Origin: Isoperla grammatica
Taxonomy: Eukaryota; Arthropoda; Insecta; Plecoptera; Perlodidae
Direction: 5' to 3'
Assembly (NCBI GenBank): GCA_945910005.1
Contig: OX246737.1
Coordinates: 76,739,665-76,803,664, forward strand
DNA: 64,000 nucleotides
The stretch's first letter is position 1, and each line of letters starts with the position of its first letter. The translations under genes were made by a program, and so were the position numbers. Under the pieces are notes generated by a model, which was not told the origin of the DNA, ran no database searches, and saw nothing but the letters and a program-made list of their open reading frames with translations. Shown piece by piece: positions 34,731-44,620 of this stretch.

Positions 34731-35428
34731 AAACATTTCCAAAAATACATTTAATGGCAAACTTATAGCTGGAGGAAACAATAGTTATTTTCTCACATTT
34801 AGAGTAAGAAAACAATGATGGTTTTCTCACTGTAAATTTTGCAATTATGTATTTTTTTACTAAATGTCTGTGCTTAAGTTTGCTATAGTTTTATCCTATA
34901 GTTTTGTGTACTTACTAATACTATAGATCTACAATAATCCCTAGAAAATTAGAAATACTGTAATAATTAATTTCCCAGCAATGCCTATGCAATCCCGGCA
35001 TTGTTGGAACAATATAAACAAGTTTTTAAGAAGAAAAACAAGCAACGTGTGTAGAGTAATTCAATAGTAAGTATTTTATGGAATGGCATGAGAACATGAA
35101 ATTTTCATTATTGCTCACAATTAGTATCTATTAAATTTTTGTTTAATCATTGAAGTAACAAATTACATGTCAATTATATAATATCTTAATATTGTAAAAT
35201 ATTTTTCGTAAATACCAATAACAAAATAATTAAATAATAAAAATGACAATAGTAGGAATAATGACAATAAAATAATAAAAATGTAGTCTATAAAATACAA
35301 AAATAAATAATAATAAAATAATAAATAAATAAAATAAAGAAACAAAAATAAACGATCAAATACAAAAATCAGTTCAGAATCTTTCGAATATCGTCGTCAC
35401 ACAGTATGCAGGCCTACTATTATAATAA

Positions 35429-35667
35429 CTATTTTGGGGTAATGCTGCGGGGTAATGGAACAGGTGGTCCATGTCCACAGGCTTCTGGCGTTGAAGTAGA
35501 CAGAACTGGACGAGGAACAGGAGAAAGTGTTGATGCTTGATGATCCGGAGTGGAAATCACCTGTGACACTGTCAACTTTTGGCATCTTTTTGCTTCGTTA
35601 TTGAGTTTAGTTTTTATTACTTTTTCCACTTCATGTGTTGCAGAGCCAAATTGTTTTGTGACATAAT
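35429..35667 (-). CDS. BEN-domain protein, last exon
   Basis: Fifth exon of the minus-strand gene model. Acceptor TTCTCTAG precedes 35667; the first two bases complete an Asp codon begun by the previous exon. It encodes the end of the BEN domain (YVTKQFGSATHEVEKVIKTK, then LNNEAKRCQK) and a Ser/Pro/Thr-rich tail, ending TAG at 35429. BEN domains bind DNA or chromatin partners and are found in animal transcription repressors and in some mobile elements. Confidence 0.6.
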
Positions 35668-36275
35668 CTAGAGAAAGAAATTATCAAATTATATGGAGAA
35701 AGTGACATTTTATTAGCATGATGAGGGGGAACAAGTAGTCTACTTTGTACTTACTTACTGACATAATGTAATTTACCTAGCATGATGGTTTGAATGAAAC
35801 TAATTTGGGGATTTGAGAAGAAAATATTAATACCCTAAATAAATGGGTTATTGTTATAATTTTATCCAGATATTGGGGGTATTGGGGGTAGGTGATCTCA
35901 TGTACTAAACAAGCATGATAACATACCGGTACAATACTAGTCAATACACCTAGGTACCTGTTTTGTCTTTAAAAATGTGAATTGACGAAGTAATGTAATG
36001 TATGATGTCTTATGTGGTTCTAATTCTAGAAAAAAGGTAAAGTTTAGCAAATTGCAAACAAATTATGTAGGCCTAGTTATTGTGTGCATATTAACGAGTT
36101 CAAAGATTAAGGAATTGCGAGTACTCGTAAATCTGAGTAGGCCCTACTCGACTCGACGCACTAGTTTTTCGCTAGGGGTGAGGCGATTCATGCCGAGAAG
36201 TACAATTCAACTCAAACCAAGAAGTACTAGGTGCACTTAATGGCCATGGCTATGATAGTCCAGTGGTTCACTTAC

Positions 36276-36506
36276 CTATGATAGCGTGAACAATGACCGG
36301 ATTAAGAACAGGCTTCGCTTCTTTATGAATGGCCCGGTTAGATTTCCCGCCAGTTAGTGAAGAGGAGGCCATTTCTTCAGGTGTCAGCAAAGCGTGCATT
36401 AGGTCTGTCGTTAATTTAGAAAAAGATTTTCGGTTGCAATTTTCTTACAGAAATAGAAACTCCCATCGTTTCCCAAAGGAACTACTTCTGTAGCGGAAGT
36501 ACCAAC
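36276..36506 (-). CDS. BEN-domain protein, core exon with one-base deletion
   Basis: Acceptor TTGTTATAG precedes 36506 and donor GTAAGT follows 36276. The first part reads VVPLGNDGSFYFCKKIA; after a one-base loss near the T/A-rich stretch at about 36416-36425 the second part reads LMHALLTPEEMASSSLTGGK and KPVLNPVIVHAII. These are the N-terminal strand and helices of a BEN domain, including the L-T-G motif. The exon length is 231, exactly one base short of what its two splice phases require, so a single deletion (or assembly error) explains the break. Confidence 0.6.
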
Positions 36507-36720
36507 CTATAACAAATGAAAAGCAGATACAGAAAATAAGTGGTCATTGTTAGATAATTGTAACTTTTGAGACAATGTTTAAATAGGCCTATATAAGAGA
36601 GTGCCGTGAGCGTGTTGAGAAAAACTGCTTAAACGTTTTTGAGAAATTGTGACACTTACTAAACCTTTTAATAATAGTACAACCAGTGAACTACAAAAAA
36701 TGGATAATTAGTTAACTTAC

Positions 36721-36792
36721 CATGCAGTCATCTAGCAACGTTGCAGGTGATGGCATGGGGGTTGTGCTAGCCTGTGTGGTTGGCGACACCTT
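36721..36792 (-). CDS. BEN-domain protein, linker exon
   Basis: A 24-codon, phase-0 exon: acceptor ACAACAG, donor GTAAGT. It reads KVSPTTQASTTPMPSPATLL then DDCM, a disordered Ser/Thr/Pro linker. A stronger-looking upstream acceptor (TTTTCCAG at 36810) would give the wrong phase, which decided this start. Confidence 0.5.
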
Positions 36793-36947
36793 CTGTTGTG
36801 TGACACCTTCTGGAAAAGAATTTGATTACGATCCATTAGGGCAGATTGAAACTTGGAATTTTGATAAGGCATCTGTCTTCATTGCTCGCTCAATTTATTT
36901 TGTCAGTAGGCCTATTCGAAAATTTGACTGGATTTCTCCAAGGAGCT

Positions 36948-36977
36948 CTCTCTCTGTCTCTCTCTCTCTCTCTCTCG
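36948..36977. repeat. CT dinucleotide microsatellite
   Basis: About 30 bases of CTCTCTCT with one TGTCTC interruption, in an intron of the BEN-gene model. Confidence 0.9.
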
Positions 36978-37171
36978 TTTCTATGAATATAGGTATGACC
37001 CCAAAGCACCCAGTGAGTGGTGAGAGTTAGAGTTATACTATATAGGTAGGGCCTACCCACTCTAAAGCCTAAAATTTGTTATGTTAAGAATCACAAGGTC
37101 TGCCCACATGTGTATTTTGTCAAGTTTTAAGTGAGCATCTCGATTATCCTTTCACAATGGTGAAAACCAAC

Positions 37172-37326
37172 CTTGGAAGCATGAATGTTTTCTTGCTCGT
37201 TTCCTTCGTCGCCACTTGAATCGTCGCTAAATAACTTCCGTTTTAACTTCTTCCTATCTTCCTTTCGGATATTGATGCATCCATTTTTGTTCATAGAAAC
37301 CGCAGCATCAGTCATCTGTTTGTAGT
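37172..37326 (-). CDS. BEN-domain protein, basic/acidic exon
   Basis: Acceptor CTTTTTGCAG precedes 37326 and donor GTTGGT (weak) follows 37172. It completes the split codon of the first exon and encodes YKQMTDAAVSMNKNG, a basic cluster RKEDRKKLKRKL (likely nuclear localisation signal) and an acidic serine patch SDDSSGDEGNEQE. It ends in phase 0. Confidence 0.55.
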
Positions 37327-37885
37327 CTGCAAAAAGCTTATAGAATGGCAATGTTTACTACTAGGGGTATTACAGGTTTTTAGCACTTTTGTAAGCCCCT
37401 TGGACCGAATACCGTTTTATGAGTGAGAGAGGAAGAGCGGTTCCCCCAACAGTGGTTGTAAACCTGTCAGTGTCACGATGCATTTCGATGAATGTTTCAT
37501 TGCTACTGCAATTTACTTGAAAACTAATGACCAGCCTCAGAAGAAACCGACACGTGGTCTCATTGTTATCAAACATAAATAGAATTTTAAAAGTGCATCG
37601 TGCCCGGCCAAATCCGTAATTTTATTGGGTGAAAGCGAGACGTTTTCATGCATTTAGCGACAAAAGACAAGGAGTCAGAGGTACACAACCATGAGTGTAA
37701 CTTTCCGTAGTCCCCAGATAGGGTCGAACAGAGATTAGGGCTGACGCATAGGCTTAGGCCTAGGTAGGCCCTAGGCCCCTAGATGGCAGCTGGGGCTGGG
37801 CCTAAGCCTAGACTCGCTTATGTAGGCCTAGCCTAGGCCTAGCCTATGAGATATAAAACCAATCATAATATATGCATGAACTTAC

Positions 37886-38024
37886 TTCCGATTGCCATTA
37901 TTTTACCGGCAGACTCTTCCCACTCGATTACATTCTTTTCTAGAAATCTCTTTATTTTTTTTTGCTGGTTGGATATCACAATTTTTCGGCCACATAACCT
38001 TAAAAAGTGTATCAGACACTTCAT
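37886..38024 (-). CDS. BEN-domain protein, first coding exon
   Basis: ATG at 38024 is preceded in frame by a stop (TAA about 30 bases upstream), so it is the likely start. It encodes 46 residues, MKCLIHFLRLCGRKIVIS to WEESAGKIMAIG, with several basic residues, then donor GTAAGT at 37885. It leaves one base of a split codon that the next exon completes. An overlapping frame also reads protein-like (EEERRQNYEVSDTLFKV), so the first exon is less certain than the others. Confidence 0.45.
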
Positions 38025-38659
38025 AATTTTGTCGTCGTTCTTCTTCCCTAATTAGCCTAGTTCTAAGTAGCCAGCTTGCACAGGTTTATTCCTCTCGTGG
38101 GGGAATTCAAAAAGGCAACAATTCTCTTCGTCGAAAGTAAACTTTTTCACGCGTGCAGAAAAACACAAACACACACACACATGGAAGATTTTACAAAACA
38201 AAGACGGCGGAAATTGAATCATTCCTTTCATCCGGTAAAATTCCGAGTCAAGTTAGCAAATTAACTTGGCCACATTTAAATTAATGGTAAAATAAATACT
38301 TTGTTTGGGAGATATTTTCGGACTTGTATGAATTATAAACTTGTTTCGTTATATTTAATCAAAATAAAATATAATCTGTGCTGTATGGCAATCAAGTGAT
38401 TGCTGCAGTACAGTTGCCGCATTGATTTATTTGGTTGCGCGGAAGTTAAATGGCGGCAAATTCCTCTCAAAAATCAAGCTGTATAACGAGTGTAAATGTT
38501 CTTTATGCATGGAAATTTTTTTAAATGCATCTAGATTATGTAAAACAAATAAGAATACTTACTGTTTATCTTCTTTTCTTGTAAATATCTTCTCGTAGAA
38601 TATTTAAACTTCACACTTAACTTTCACACAAAGTGCAAGCTAGCAAATACGTGTATAAC

Positions 38660-38797
38660 GGCGCTTTCATAGCAACACGTCTTTTCCGGACCGGCAAGTC
38701 AGGTGAACCAATCAGGGCAGGCACGGCAAGTTTCTGATTGGTTCACGTGATCTGCCCGTCCGGAAAAAACGTGTTGCCGTGTTGCTATGAAAGCGCC
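38660..38797. repeat. Short foldback element (138 bp)
   Basis: GGCGCTTTCATAGCAACACG at 38660-38679 is the exact inverse of 38778-38797. The interior adds a second palindrome around TGAACCAATCAG/CTGATTGGTTCA and TTTTCCGGAC/GTCCGGAAAA. The whole can form one long hairpin. CCAAT boxes in both orientations and a nearby GC content might also act as a promoter for the BEN gene, which is speculative. Confidence 0.8.
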
Positions 38798-38800
38798 TTA

Positions 38801-39144
38801 AGGTCGGTGCACAATAGCCCGGTAACGATAACTGTAACGATAACGATAACGGGAAAGAAGTTCGATTTCATGTTAAATTACGATACGATGCACAATAAGA
38901 GCTTCCCGTTACCGGGCCCGGTAACGGTAACGGGAAGTTCGCCAAGTTTTAACTTAACGTTACCGTTCCCGTCCGTACGTTACCGGGACCAATCAGAATC
39001 AAGCGTCCACGGCCTGTTAAAAGTATTAGCAAATAGCCGAGCGTCTGCTTAACGGGCAATTGTGCATCGAATGCCTTCCCGTTACCGTTTTATCGTTATC
39101 GTTATAGTTACAGTTATCGTTACCGGGCAATTGTGCACCGACCT
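38801..39144. mobile_element. MITE (344 bp), TSD TTA
   Basis: Ends AGGTCGGTGCACAATAGCCC and, inverted, AGGTCGGTGCACAATTGCCC are flanked by TTA (38798-38800 and 39145-39147). Subterminal GTAACGATAACGATAAC repeats occur on both sides in inverse orientation. PIF/Harbinger-type by its 3-bp TSD. Confidence 0.88.
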
Positions 39145-39479
39145 TTAACCCAAGAAGGGGCGAGCGAGTATATATCGAACGAACGAACATGGACTAAACT
39201 ATATAAATGTAGACATTGGAATTCACACTCGGCAGTGTACAATGTGACAATATTAGCTTCGTTTTCTGAGAAAATATGTATATTTTACAATGTAAATATA
39301 AGGATTTACCTGGAAGTTTTTAGTTATAAAAAAAAAAATTATATAAATTATTTATGAACTAAATTCCATCCTCTATACCACATCCTGACATTAAAATAGG
39401 GTCCTATTATCAATTATAGCTGTTTAGCATCCTATTCAATTGGCATTGTAAAATAACTTTAAAAAACTTTTCATTCAAC

Positions 39480-39775
39480 AATAAACAATTAATCCCTAAA
39501 GTAAACTTTACAAAACTTCCTATTCCTAAAGTAAACTTTACAAAACTATACAGTCCTAAAGTAAAGTGAAGAAAACTTTAGGGTCTTAAAGTAAACCCAG
39601 CACAACTTTACAAAACTATACAATACTTTAGGATGAGAACTTTAGAAAACCATAGGATTTTAAGTAACTTTAGAATACTTTAGGAGGTCTAAAGTAAATT
39701 TGTAAAAACTTTAGAAAACTATAGCATTTTTAATAGTTTTTAAAAGTTTTCTATAGTTGTTTTCCATAAGGGTAT
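39480..39775 (-). repeat. CTTTAG/CTATAG repeat array, right
   Basis: Counterpart of the array at 34490: repeated AAAGTAAACTTTACAAAACT and AAAACTTTAG words ending in TTTTCTATAGTTGTTTTCCATAAGGG. Less regular than the left array. Confidence 0.8.
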
Positions 39776-39785
39776 CGGTAGAACA

Positions 39786-40656
39786 TGACAAGAAGTACCT
39801 TTGTTATGTGTAATGTCACACGTTGAGTGCCTCGAAGCAGCTGTGAATTTCTCATTTCGTGGTGTTTAAATTTCTAAGATCTCTTTGCGCCATTGCCTTG
39901 TTGATACACCCCTAATACCATGAGGACTTAACTTCATACATATACTGTACTGTAGATGCAAACAGATACCTCATTAGTCATAGTACAGTGTGGAATCTCC
40001 GATATACATTTTTCACGTGCATGTTTATATCAAGTGCCAACATTTTATAAATTTGGCCTTTCTTATTCATCAAGTTGTAATATGGTCCCAAACAATGGTT
40101 TTCTTTTTTGACAAGGATCAAGACAAAACAAGAATTAAGATAAGTGAACCAGTGACATATGCAGGAATGTATTTTAGGGAGAGGGGGGCAGGCTGCCCAG
40201 AGTAAGACATAACTGTAAAAAGGTGTGACATAATGGGGGGTGTGGGGGGGATGCTCCCAACAGTAGTGCCATGGGCAACTTTAAAAAAACATATTTTTTA
40301 AGTGGTTTTAAGTCACTTTTAACGTGTTTTAGATGAACTCAGAACTTGGGATGCTTTGCTGAACGGGATATTTTACAACTATTACACATAGCCTACATAC
40401 ATTACCATACATTACAGACAAAAATTACTACAGTATATTATTACAATAATTTCACTAATGGAGTATTTCCTGACCAAGCAAATAGAGATATAAATACAAA
40501 TGTATTTAATTTATTGTGTAAATGTAGTTAGTTTGTAGAGTACCTATAATTAAAGCTGGAATTTTGGAAAGGGCCCAAGCCCCCCGAGCCCCCCCCCCCC
40601 CCCCCCCCCCACCCCCCTTGTGTATGCCACTGAACCATACTTATTAGAATGAAATA
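39786..40656. other. Intergenic repeats, poly-C tract near 40590
   Basis: No gene seen. CAGTGACATATGCAGG (about 40150) and GTGTATGCCACTG (about 40620) with G/C homopolymers between them resemble the hAT ends at 62723/63093, but no TSD matches. Confidence 0.35.
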
Positions 40657-41115
40657 CAGTAGAACCGCCTTTGTATGTTTCGCTTTTCTGCATTTTTTAC
40701 GTTTTTTTTTACTGGGTCCTAGTGCAGCCTAATGATATCTCAGATCTGATGAAATATAATTGCGGAGGCTTCAATAAAATGTAAAATAATTTGATTATAC
40801 CATCTTACATGATCATACAAGATAAAATAAGACAAGGACATTTTTGTTAACTAAGAACAGGGTGAAGTAAACAAGGCAGAGGAAACATTGTTGCACTTGT
40901 TTACAAGTACTGGTACTTGAAGAGTGAGATAGCACATTTATTTTATTCCAACGGCATTTATGCAAAATTTATTTCTTTATAATATGTTTCCCGGTGTTGC
41001 CTTTTTTACGTTCTAGTCGACCCTACATGTTCTAAAAACCAATTTGTCAGAGTAATTTTTTCAAAGTACGTTTTCGGGTTTCTCATAAAAGCTGGCGAAT
41101 TCTAAGTTGTTACTG
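40657..41115. mobile_element. Possible pogo-like MITE (459 bp), TSD TA
   Basis: CAGTAGAACCGCC at the left and, inverted, CAGTAACAACTTAG at the right, flanked by TA. Only the terminal CAGTA is well conserved between ends, so the call rests on position and general similarity to the Tigger ends at 44621. Confidence 0.35.
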
Positions 41116-42243
41116 TACAAGCACAACCCAGTCATTGTACTTCTGGAAAGCCTTGCTCCTCCTTCCCTCCTCCATCCCTCAACGCAACCCATTCGCTAGC
41201 AAGAATAGTGAGTGGTGAGTCAGGTAGCAAGTGCTCATTCTTATCTGGCACAACCACTGTTGCATGACCTTGGTAGTGTGAGCTGGGCCTTGTCACACTC
41301 TTCTCAGACAAAGCTATTGTGCGACCTTGGTAGCATCAGCTGGGTCTCTCACACACCCACCCTTCTCATGTGTTTCTTTGAGGATACTAACTGATAGTTT
41401 TGATTTTGTGATTGAAGCAAAATTTTATGAAATGGTATATTTTTTAATAATACATGCGATAAAATCAAATTATTAATACTTTTTTACCATATCTCTATAA
41501 ATAGCACGTTTTAGAGCTATACCCTATATGGTATGTAGGTACTGTACCTAAATATTCTAAAGTTCTATTCTTTTCTAAATGTATTTATTTTACTATAGAT
41601 AGCCTACTATGTACTACCTTGCCTCATGTTTTTATAATATTCTTGAACTCTCCATATTTTATAAATACAGTAATTATGTAAGTAGGCCTACTATAGTGAA
41701 CAGTCCAGCCCACATTATAATGAACCTTCTTTTCAAAATGAAGTTAATCAGTAGCTAAGTATAGAATATTAGCCCACAGTCATGTTCTATCAAAGTACTT
41801 TTTAGTTTTTACCCATTTACCTCATTCACCCATTTTTGTAAAATTGTTGTAAGGGGGCTTGCCTATTGTTTTCACTTGAAAGACTGAATCACAATTAAAT
41901 TATTAGTTGCATCTTTATATTGAGAAGAACTTATGGTACATATATTTATATTTTTATATGCTTAGTGAAAAAATGTAAAACACATTTCTTAAAAGTTTAT
42001 AATTGACTTAGGTTAATGATTAGGTAATGATTAATTAATTAATGATTAGGTATTGATTAATGATTTGATTAGGTGAGTTTTATGCTTTCTTGGCTTATTT
42101 CAAGAGCAAGAAGTCGCTCATATTGTCAATATGTTCAAACATCATAATTGCAATAGCAACAATTTTCATACATTTTTCACCAAGCAGCGTAATAGGGATG
42201 GAAGAAGCATTTGGTTCAGAGTAATTAGAGTAATTCAGTTCCC
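41116..42243. other. AT-rich intergenic DNA, nothing recognised
   Basis: A short imperfect duplication around GACCTTGGTAG (41265 and 41322) is the only structure noted. Confidence 0.4.
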
Positions 42244-42878
42244 TAAATGCCTTGGCAGCTTGTTGATGACTCTAATACCAAGATGTACAGGACTATTGTC
42301 GAAGCGGTGCAGCCTGTGCTGCTCTACAAAGATCTTCTTCGCTCCTCGGGTGTTGTGGGTATGTACGGTATCTGCTGTGGTAGTCAGGTCCGGGTTATCT
42401 CGTATATACATAGGCGCTGCAAGGATTTGAAGATTCGCAAGCGTGTGTATCTTCAGACTCTTGAAGCATTCTCAACAAGAATCTCTAGGTCGAAGTGCTG
42501 CTATGATCCGTACTGCTTGCTTCTGCAGTCTGAACACTCGTAGCCACCCCGTCGCTCCACCCCAGAACAACACTCCATATTGGAGGCGAGATTGGACTAT
42601 CGCAAAGTAAGATGTTCCAAGTGTGTCTGTGTTGCATTCCCGTGTGATGGCTTTGAGGCTGAAGCAGGCCGAACTAAGGGTTTTGCACACATGGTCGATG
42701 TGAGTGCTCCATTTCATTTTGCAGTCAAGCCAGACTCCTAGAAATTTCGCTTCTTGAGAGATTCCGATAGGGATGTCGGGTTTGAGTTGATCACCCCTTA
42801 CACAGAATGTAATAGCTGTAGTTTTACTTAGATTGAGTGCAATTTTGTTGGGTTCATCATTGTCAATTGTTGAGAGTT
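42244..42878 (-). pseudogene. LINE fragment: C-terminal part of reverse transcriptase ORF
   Basis: On the minus strand an open frame reads LNLSKTTAITF, EAKFLGVWLDCKMKWSTHI, SRLQYGVLFWGG and FRLQKQAVRIIAALRPRDSC, the thumb and C-terminal region of a Jockey/CR1-type LINE. A disruption follows near 42470, after which NTRGAKKIFVEQHRL-type C-terminal sequence continues to about 42244. The 5' end is cut near 42878. It is a different family from the LINE at 8.3-12.2 kb. The plus-strand frames here are antisense to it. Confidence 0.75.
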
Positions 42879-43943
42879 ATCACGAAAGAACAAGTTGTAC
42901 TATTTTTGCAATGATGGTTGCTTAAATAACTTAAAGCAAGCTGTCAGATCTTGTGTGAAGAATAATCGGCAATTGACTAGTACAGAAACAATAGCTCTTA
43001 ACTTTTTTTTTTCAACACGAAGGTTTTAATTTATTTAAAGAATAGATTTAAATAATATTTCGTGCAATTATTAGCAACTAATTGAGAAATAATGTACACA
43101 CGTTCTAAGGTTGTAACTTATGCCGCCATCTTGTAAAAAATGTATATGTTTATTATTAAGGTTTTTTTTTTGTAATCTAGTAACATGATATGAAAATGAT
43201 TTGTTTGATACATTGAAAAAATCGCTGATCTGGCAACGCAGAGTGTTTTCCTAGTATTTACTGGCCATTTGCCTTTTTCTATAAGTGCTTACTTCCTAAC
43301 TTCCCAGTGTAAATAAATGTTGTAGTCTAATTCAATCGGCAGTGGTGATATGTATAGCAAAATTAAATGTGCAATAAGTTTTTGTAGGCCTATATTGATA
43401 AAACAATTATAAATACATACCGTACTCCTTTAAACAATCAGGACATTCAATATTTTACACCTTTGTTTCTGTGGTGTACAGTGTGTCTCAAAATCATAAA
43501 GACCAGCGTATTTTTATTTTTGCTGGTATTGGATGGATATAGACATAGTACATATTGTGCACACGTGCTCACATTTTCTGTTTGACAATTGGCATAATGT
43601 AAATAAATAAATTCACATTTAGAGTCTACCTACTCAGTAACTAAACTCAATTGCAGTGGGGTACTTTAACTTAAAGTGACTAAACCAACCCTGTAGGCTT
43701 CGAACACCATCGACGAGTGAGCGATAACCAATCAAAGATCGATATTTCAAATACGAAACATATGAATCAGTGATTGGACAGTGCGAACACCTGCGGACAA
43801 ATGCCAGAATCAACAAGGCCGATTCACAACAACTTTGAATTTATTGAATGCTTCGTTGCTAGGACGGCTCCAAAGTCACCGTTTACTTATTCCTAAGCCA
43901 AGAAGTAATGGAATTGAATCCACATTAGAAGTTAAAAAACTTC
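42879..43943. other. Intergenic DNA, possible SINE body at the right end
   Basis: No gene seen. The part next to 43944 may be the body of the tRNA-derived repeat described there. Confidence 0.35.
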
Positions 43944-44013
43944 TGCCTGAAGCGGGATTTGAACCCGGGACCTTCTGCATTGGAAGCAGGGATGCTAACC
44001 ACTGAACCAACAA
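43944..44013 (-). repeat. tRNA-Gly(UCC)-like sequence, probable SINE head
   Basis: The minus strand has A box TGGTTCAGTGGTTAGCA, an anticodon arm CTGC-TTCCAAT-GCAG with TCC in the anticodon position, and B box GGTTCAAATCC, all at tRNA-like spacing. The acceptor ends (GTTGGTT and TTCAGGC) do not pair, so it is not a functional gene. The downstream AAGTTTTTTAACTTC resembles the flank of the tRNA-like unit at 50431. Confidence 0.6.
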
Positions 44014-44234
44014 CCAACCTTTATTTATTCACAATATCAATTTGAAGGTTGAAAGAAAATAGGTTCTGTTAGCATGACAAAATTGATATTAAAATATATA
44101 CAGTACTTTATCATGTCTAATTTATGATGGCAAATGTAAGCAATTGACGACTTGCGATGGGAGGAGCTTATTTTAGTTTTCCGCGCGCTCCAGAGCTGGC
44201 ACGCGAGAAGTGAGTAAACGTTCTTGAGAAAAAG

Positions 44235-44450
44235 ATGGATCGTATGCTATTGTTACGGGAGCATGCTTGGGGGAAATGTTTAAATTTGTTCAAAAATTTC
44301 GAGATGAGTGTAGTTTTTAAGTATTTTAGTCACGAAGGAAGCCAGAGGCTACTCAAAGAAGGTTACAACTTGTTTGTATCTTCCTTTTGTAAAGAGTTTT
44401 GGACCGCTGAAAATCAGGTGGCAGGCACTGTTCTCGTCAAGGCTAGAAGT
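44235..44450 (+). CDS. Possible N-terminal exon of a SWIM/YqaJ-type gene
   Basis: ATG 44235 opens 72 codons reading LREHAWGKCLNLFKNFEM, then VFKYFSHEGSQRLLKEGYN and VAGTVLVKARS, followed by a donor-like GTATCT at 44451. The pattern EGYNLF..F.. leading to a VxVxAR strand recalls, from memory, the region just before the SWIM zinc finger in a family of invertebrate proteins that also carry a YqaJ nuclease domain. A YqaJ terminal exon lies 16 kb downstream on the same strand. No SWIM exon was found between them. Assignment is tentative. Confidence 0.3.
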
Positions 44451-44620
44451 GTATCTACGTGTTATTAATTTATAAATTTAGTTATGATGCATCCCTCTTA
44501 TGATAAATGATGCACTCATATGTCTGCTATTATGCACAGTTTACAGTTTAATATTTCTAGTTTGGGAAACATTAGAATATATAACACACACCAGGACTCA
44601 TTAACCGGAAGATGATATTA

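Larger units (their letters stand above)
34409..39785. mobile_element. 5.4-kb region with inverted ends and ACTATAG-rich arrays (candidate DNA transposon)
   Basis: The left end TGTTCTACCCTTATGGAAAA (34409) reappears inverted at the right end as TGTTCTACCGATACCCTTATGGAAAA (to 39785), differing by a 5-base insertion. Similarity continues inward (ACTATAGAA..ACTTTTAAAA). Behind each end lies a 250-300-bp array of AAACTATAG/AAACTTTAG words. No convincing target-site duplication was found. Inside is a minus-strand BEN-domain gene and several smaller insertions. It could be a non-autonomous or gene-carrying DNA transposon, or two independent copies of a shorter repeat that happen to flank a gene. 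Confidence 0.5.

Noticed and set aside
36793..36809. Upstream acceptor TTTTCCAG for the BEN linker exon
   Set aside because: Using it gives a phase incompatible with the preceding exon; the acceptor 17 bases downstream fits both neighbours.
42247..42543. Plus-strand open frame that looks protein-like (MPWQLVDDSNTKMYR...)
   Set aside because: It is antisense to a LINE reverse transcriptase tail on the minus strand, which explains it fully.
43944..44013. Functional tRNA-Gly gene
   Set aside because: Acceptor stem halves do not pair, although the anticodon arm and B box look good; treated as a SINE head.
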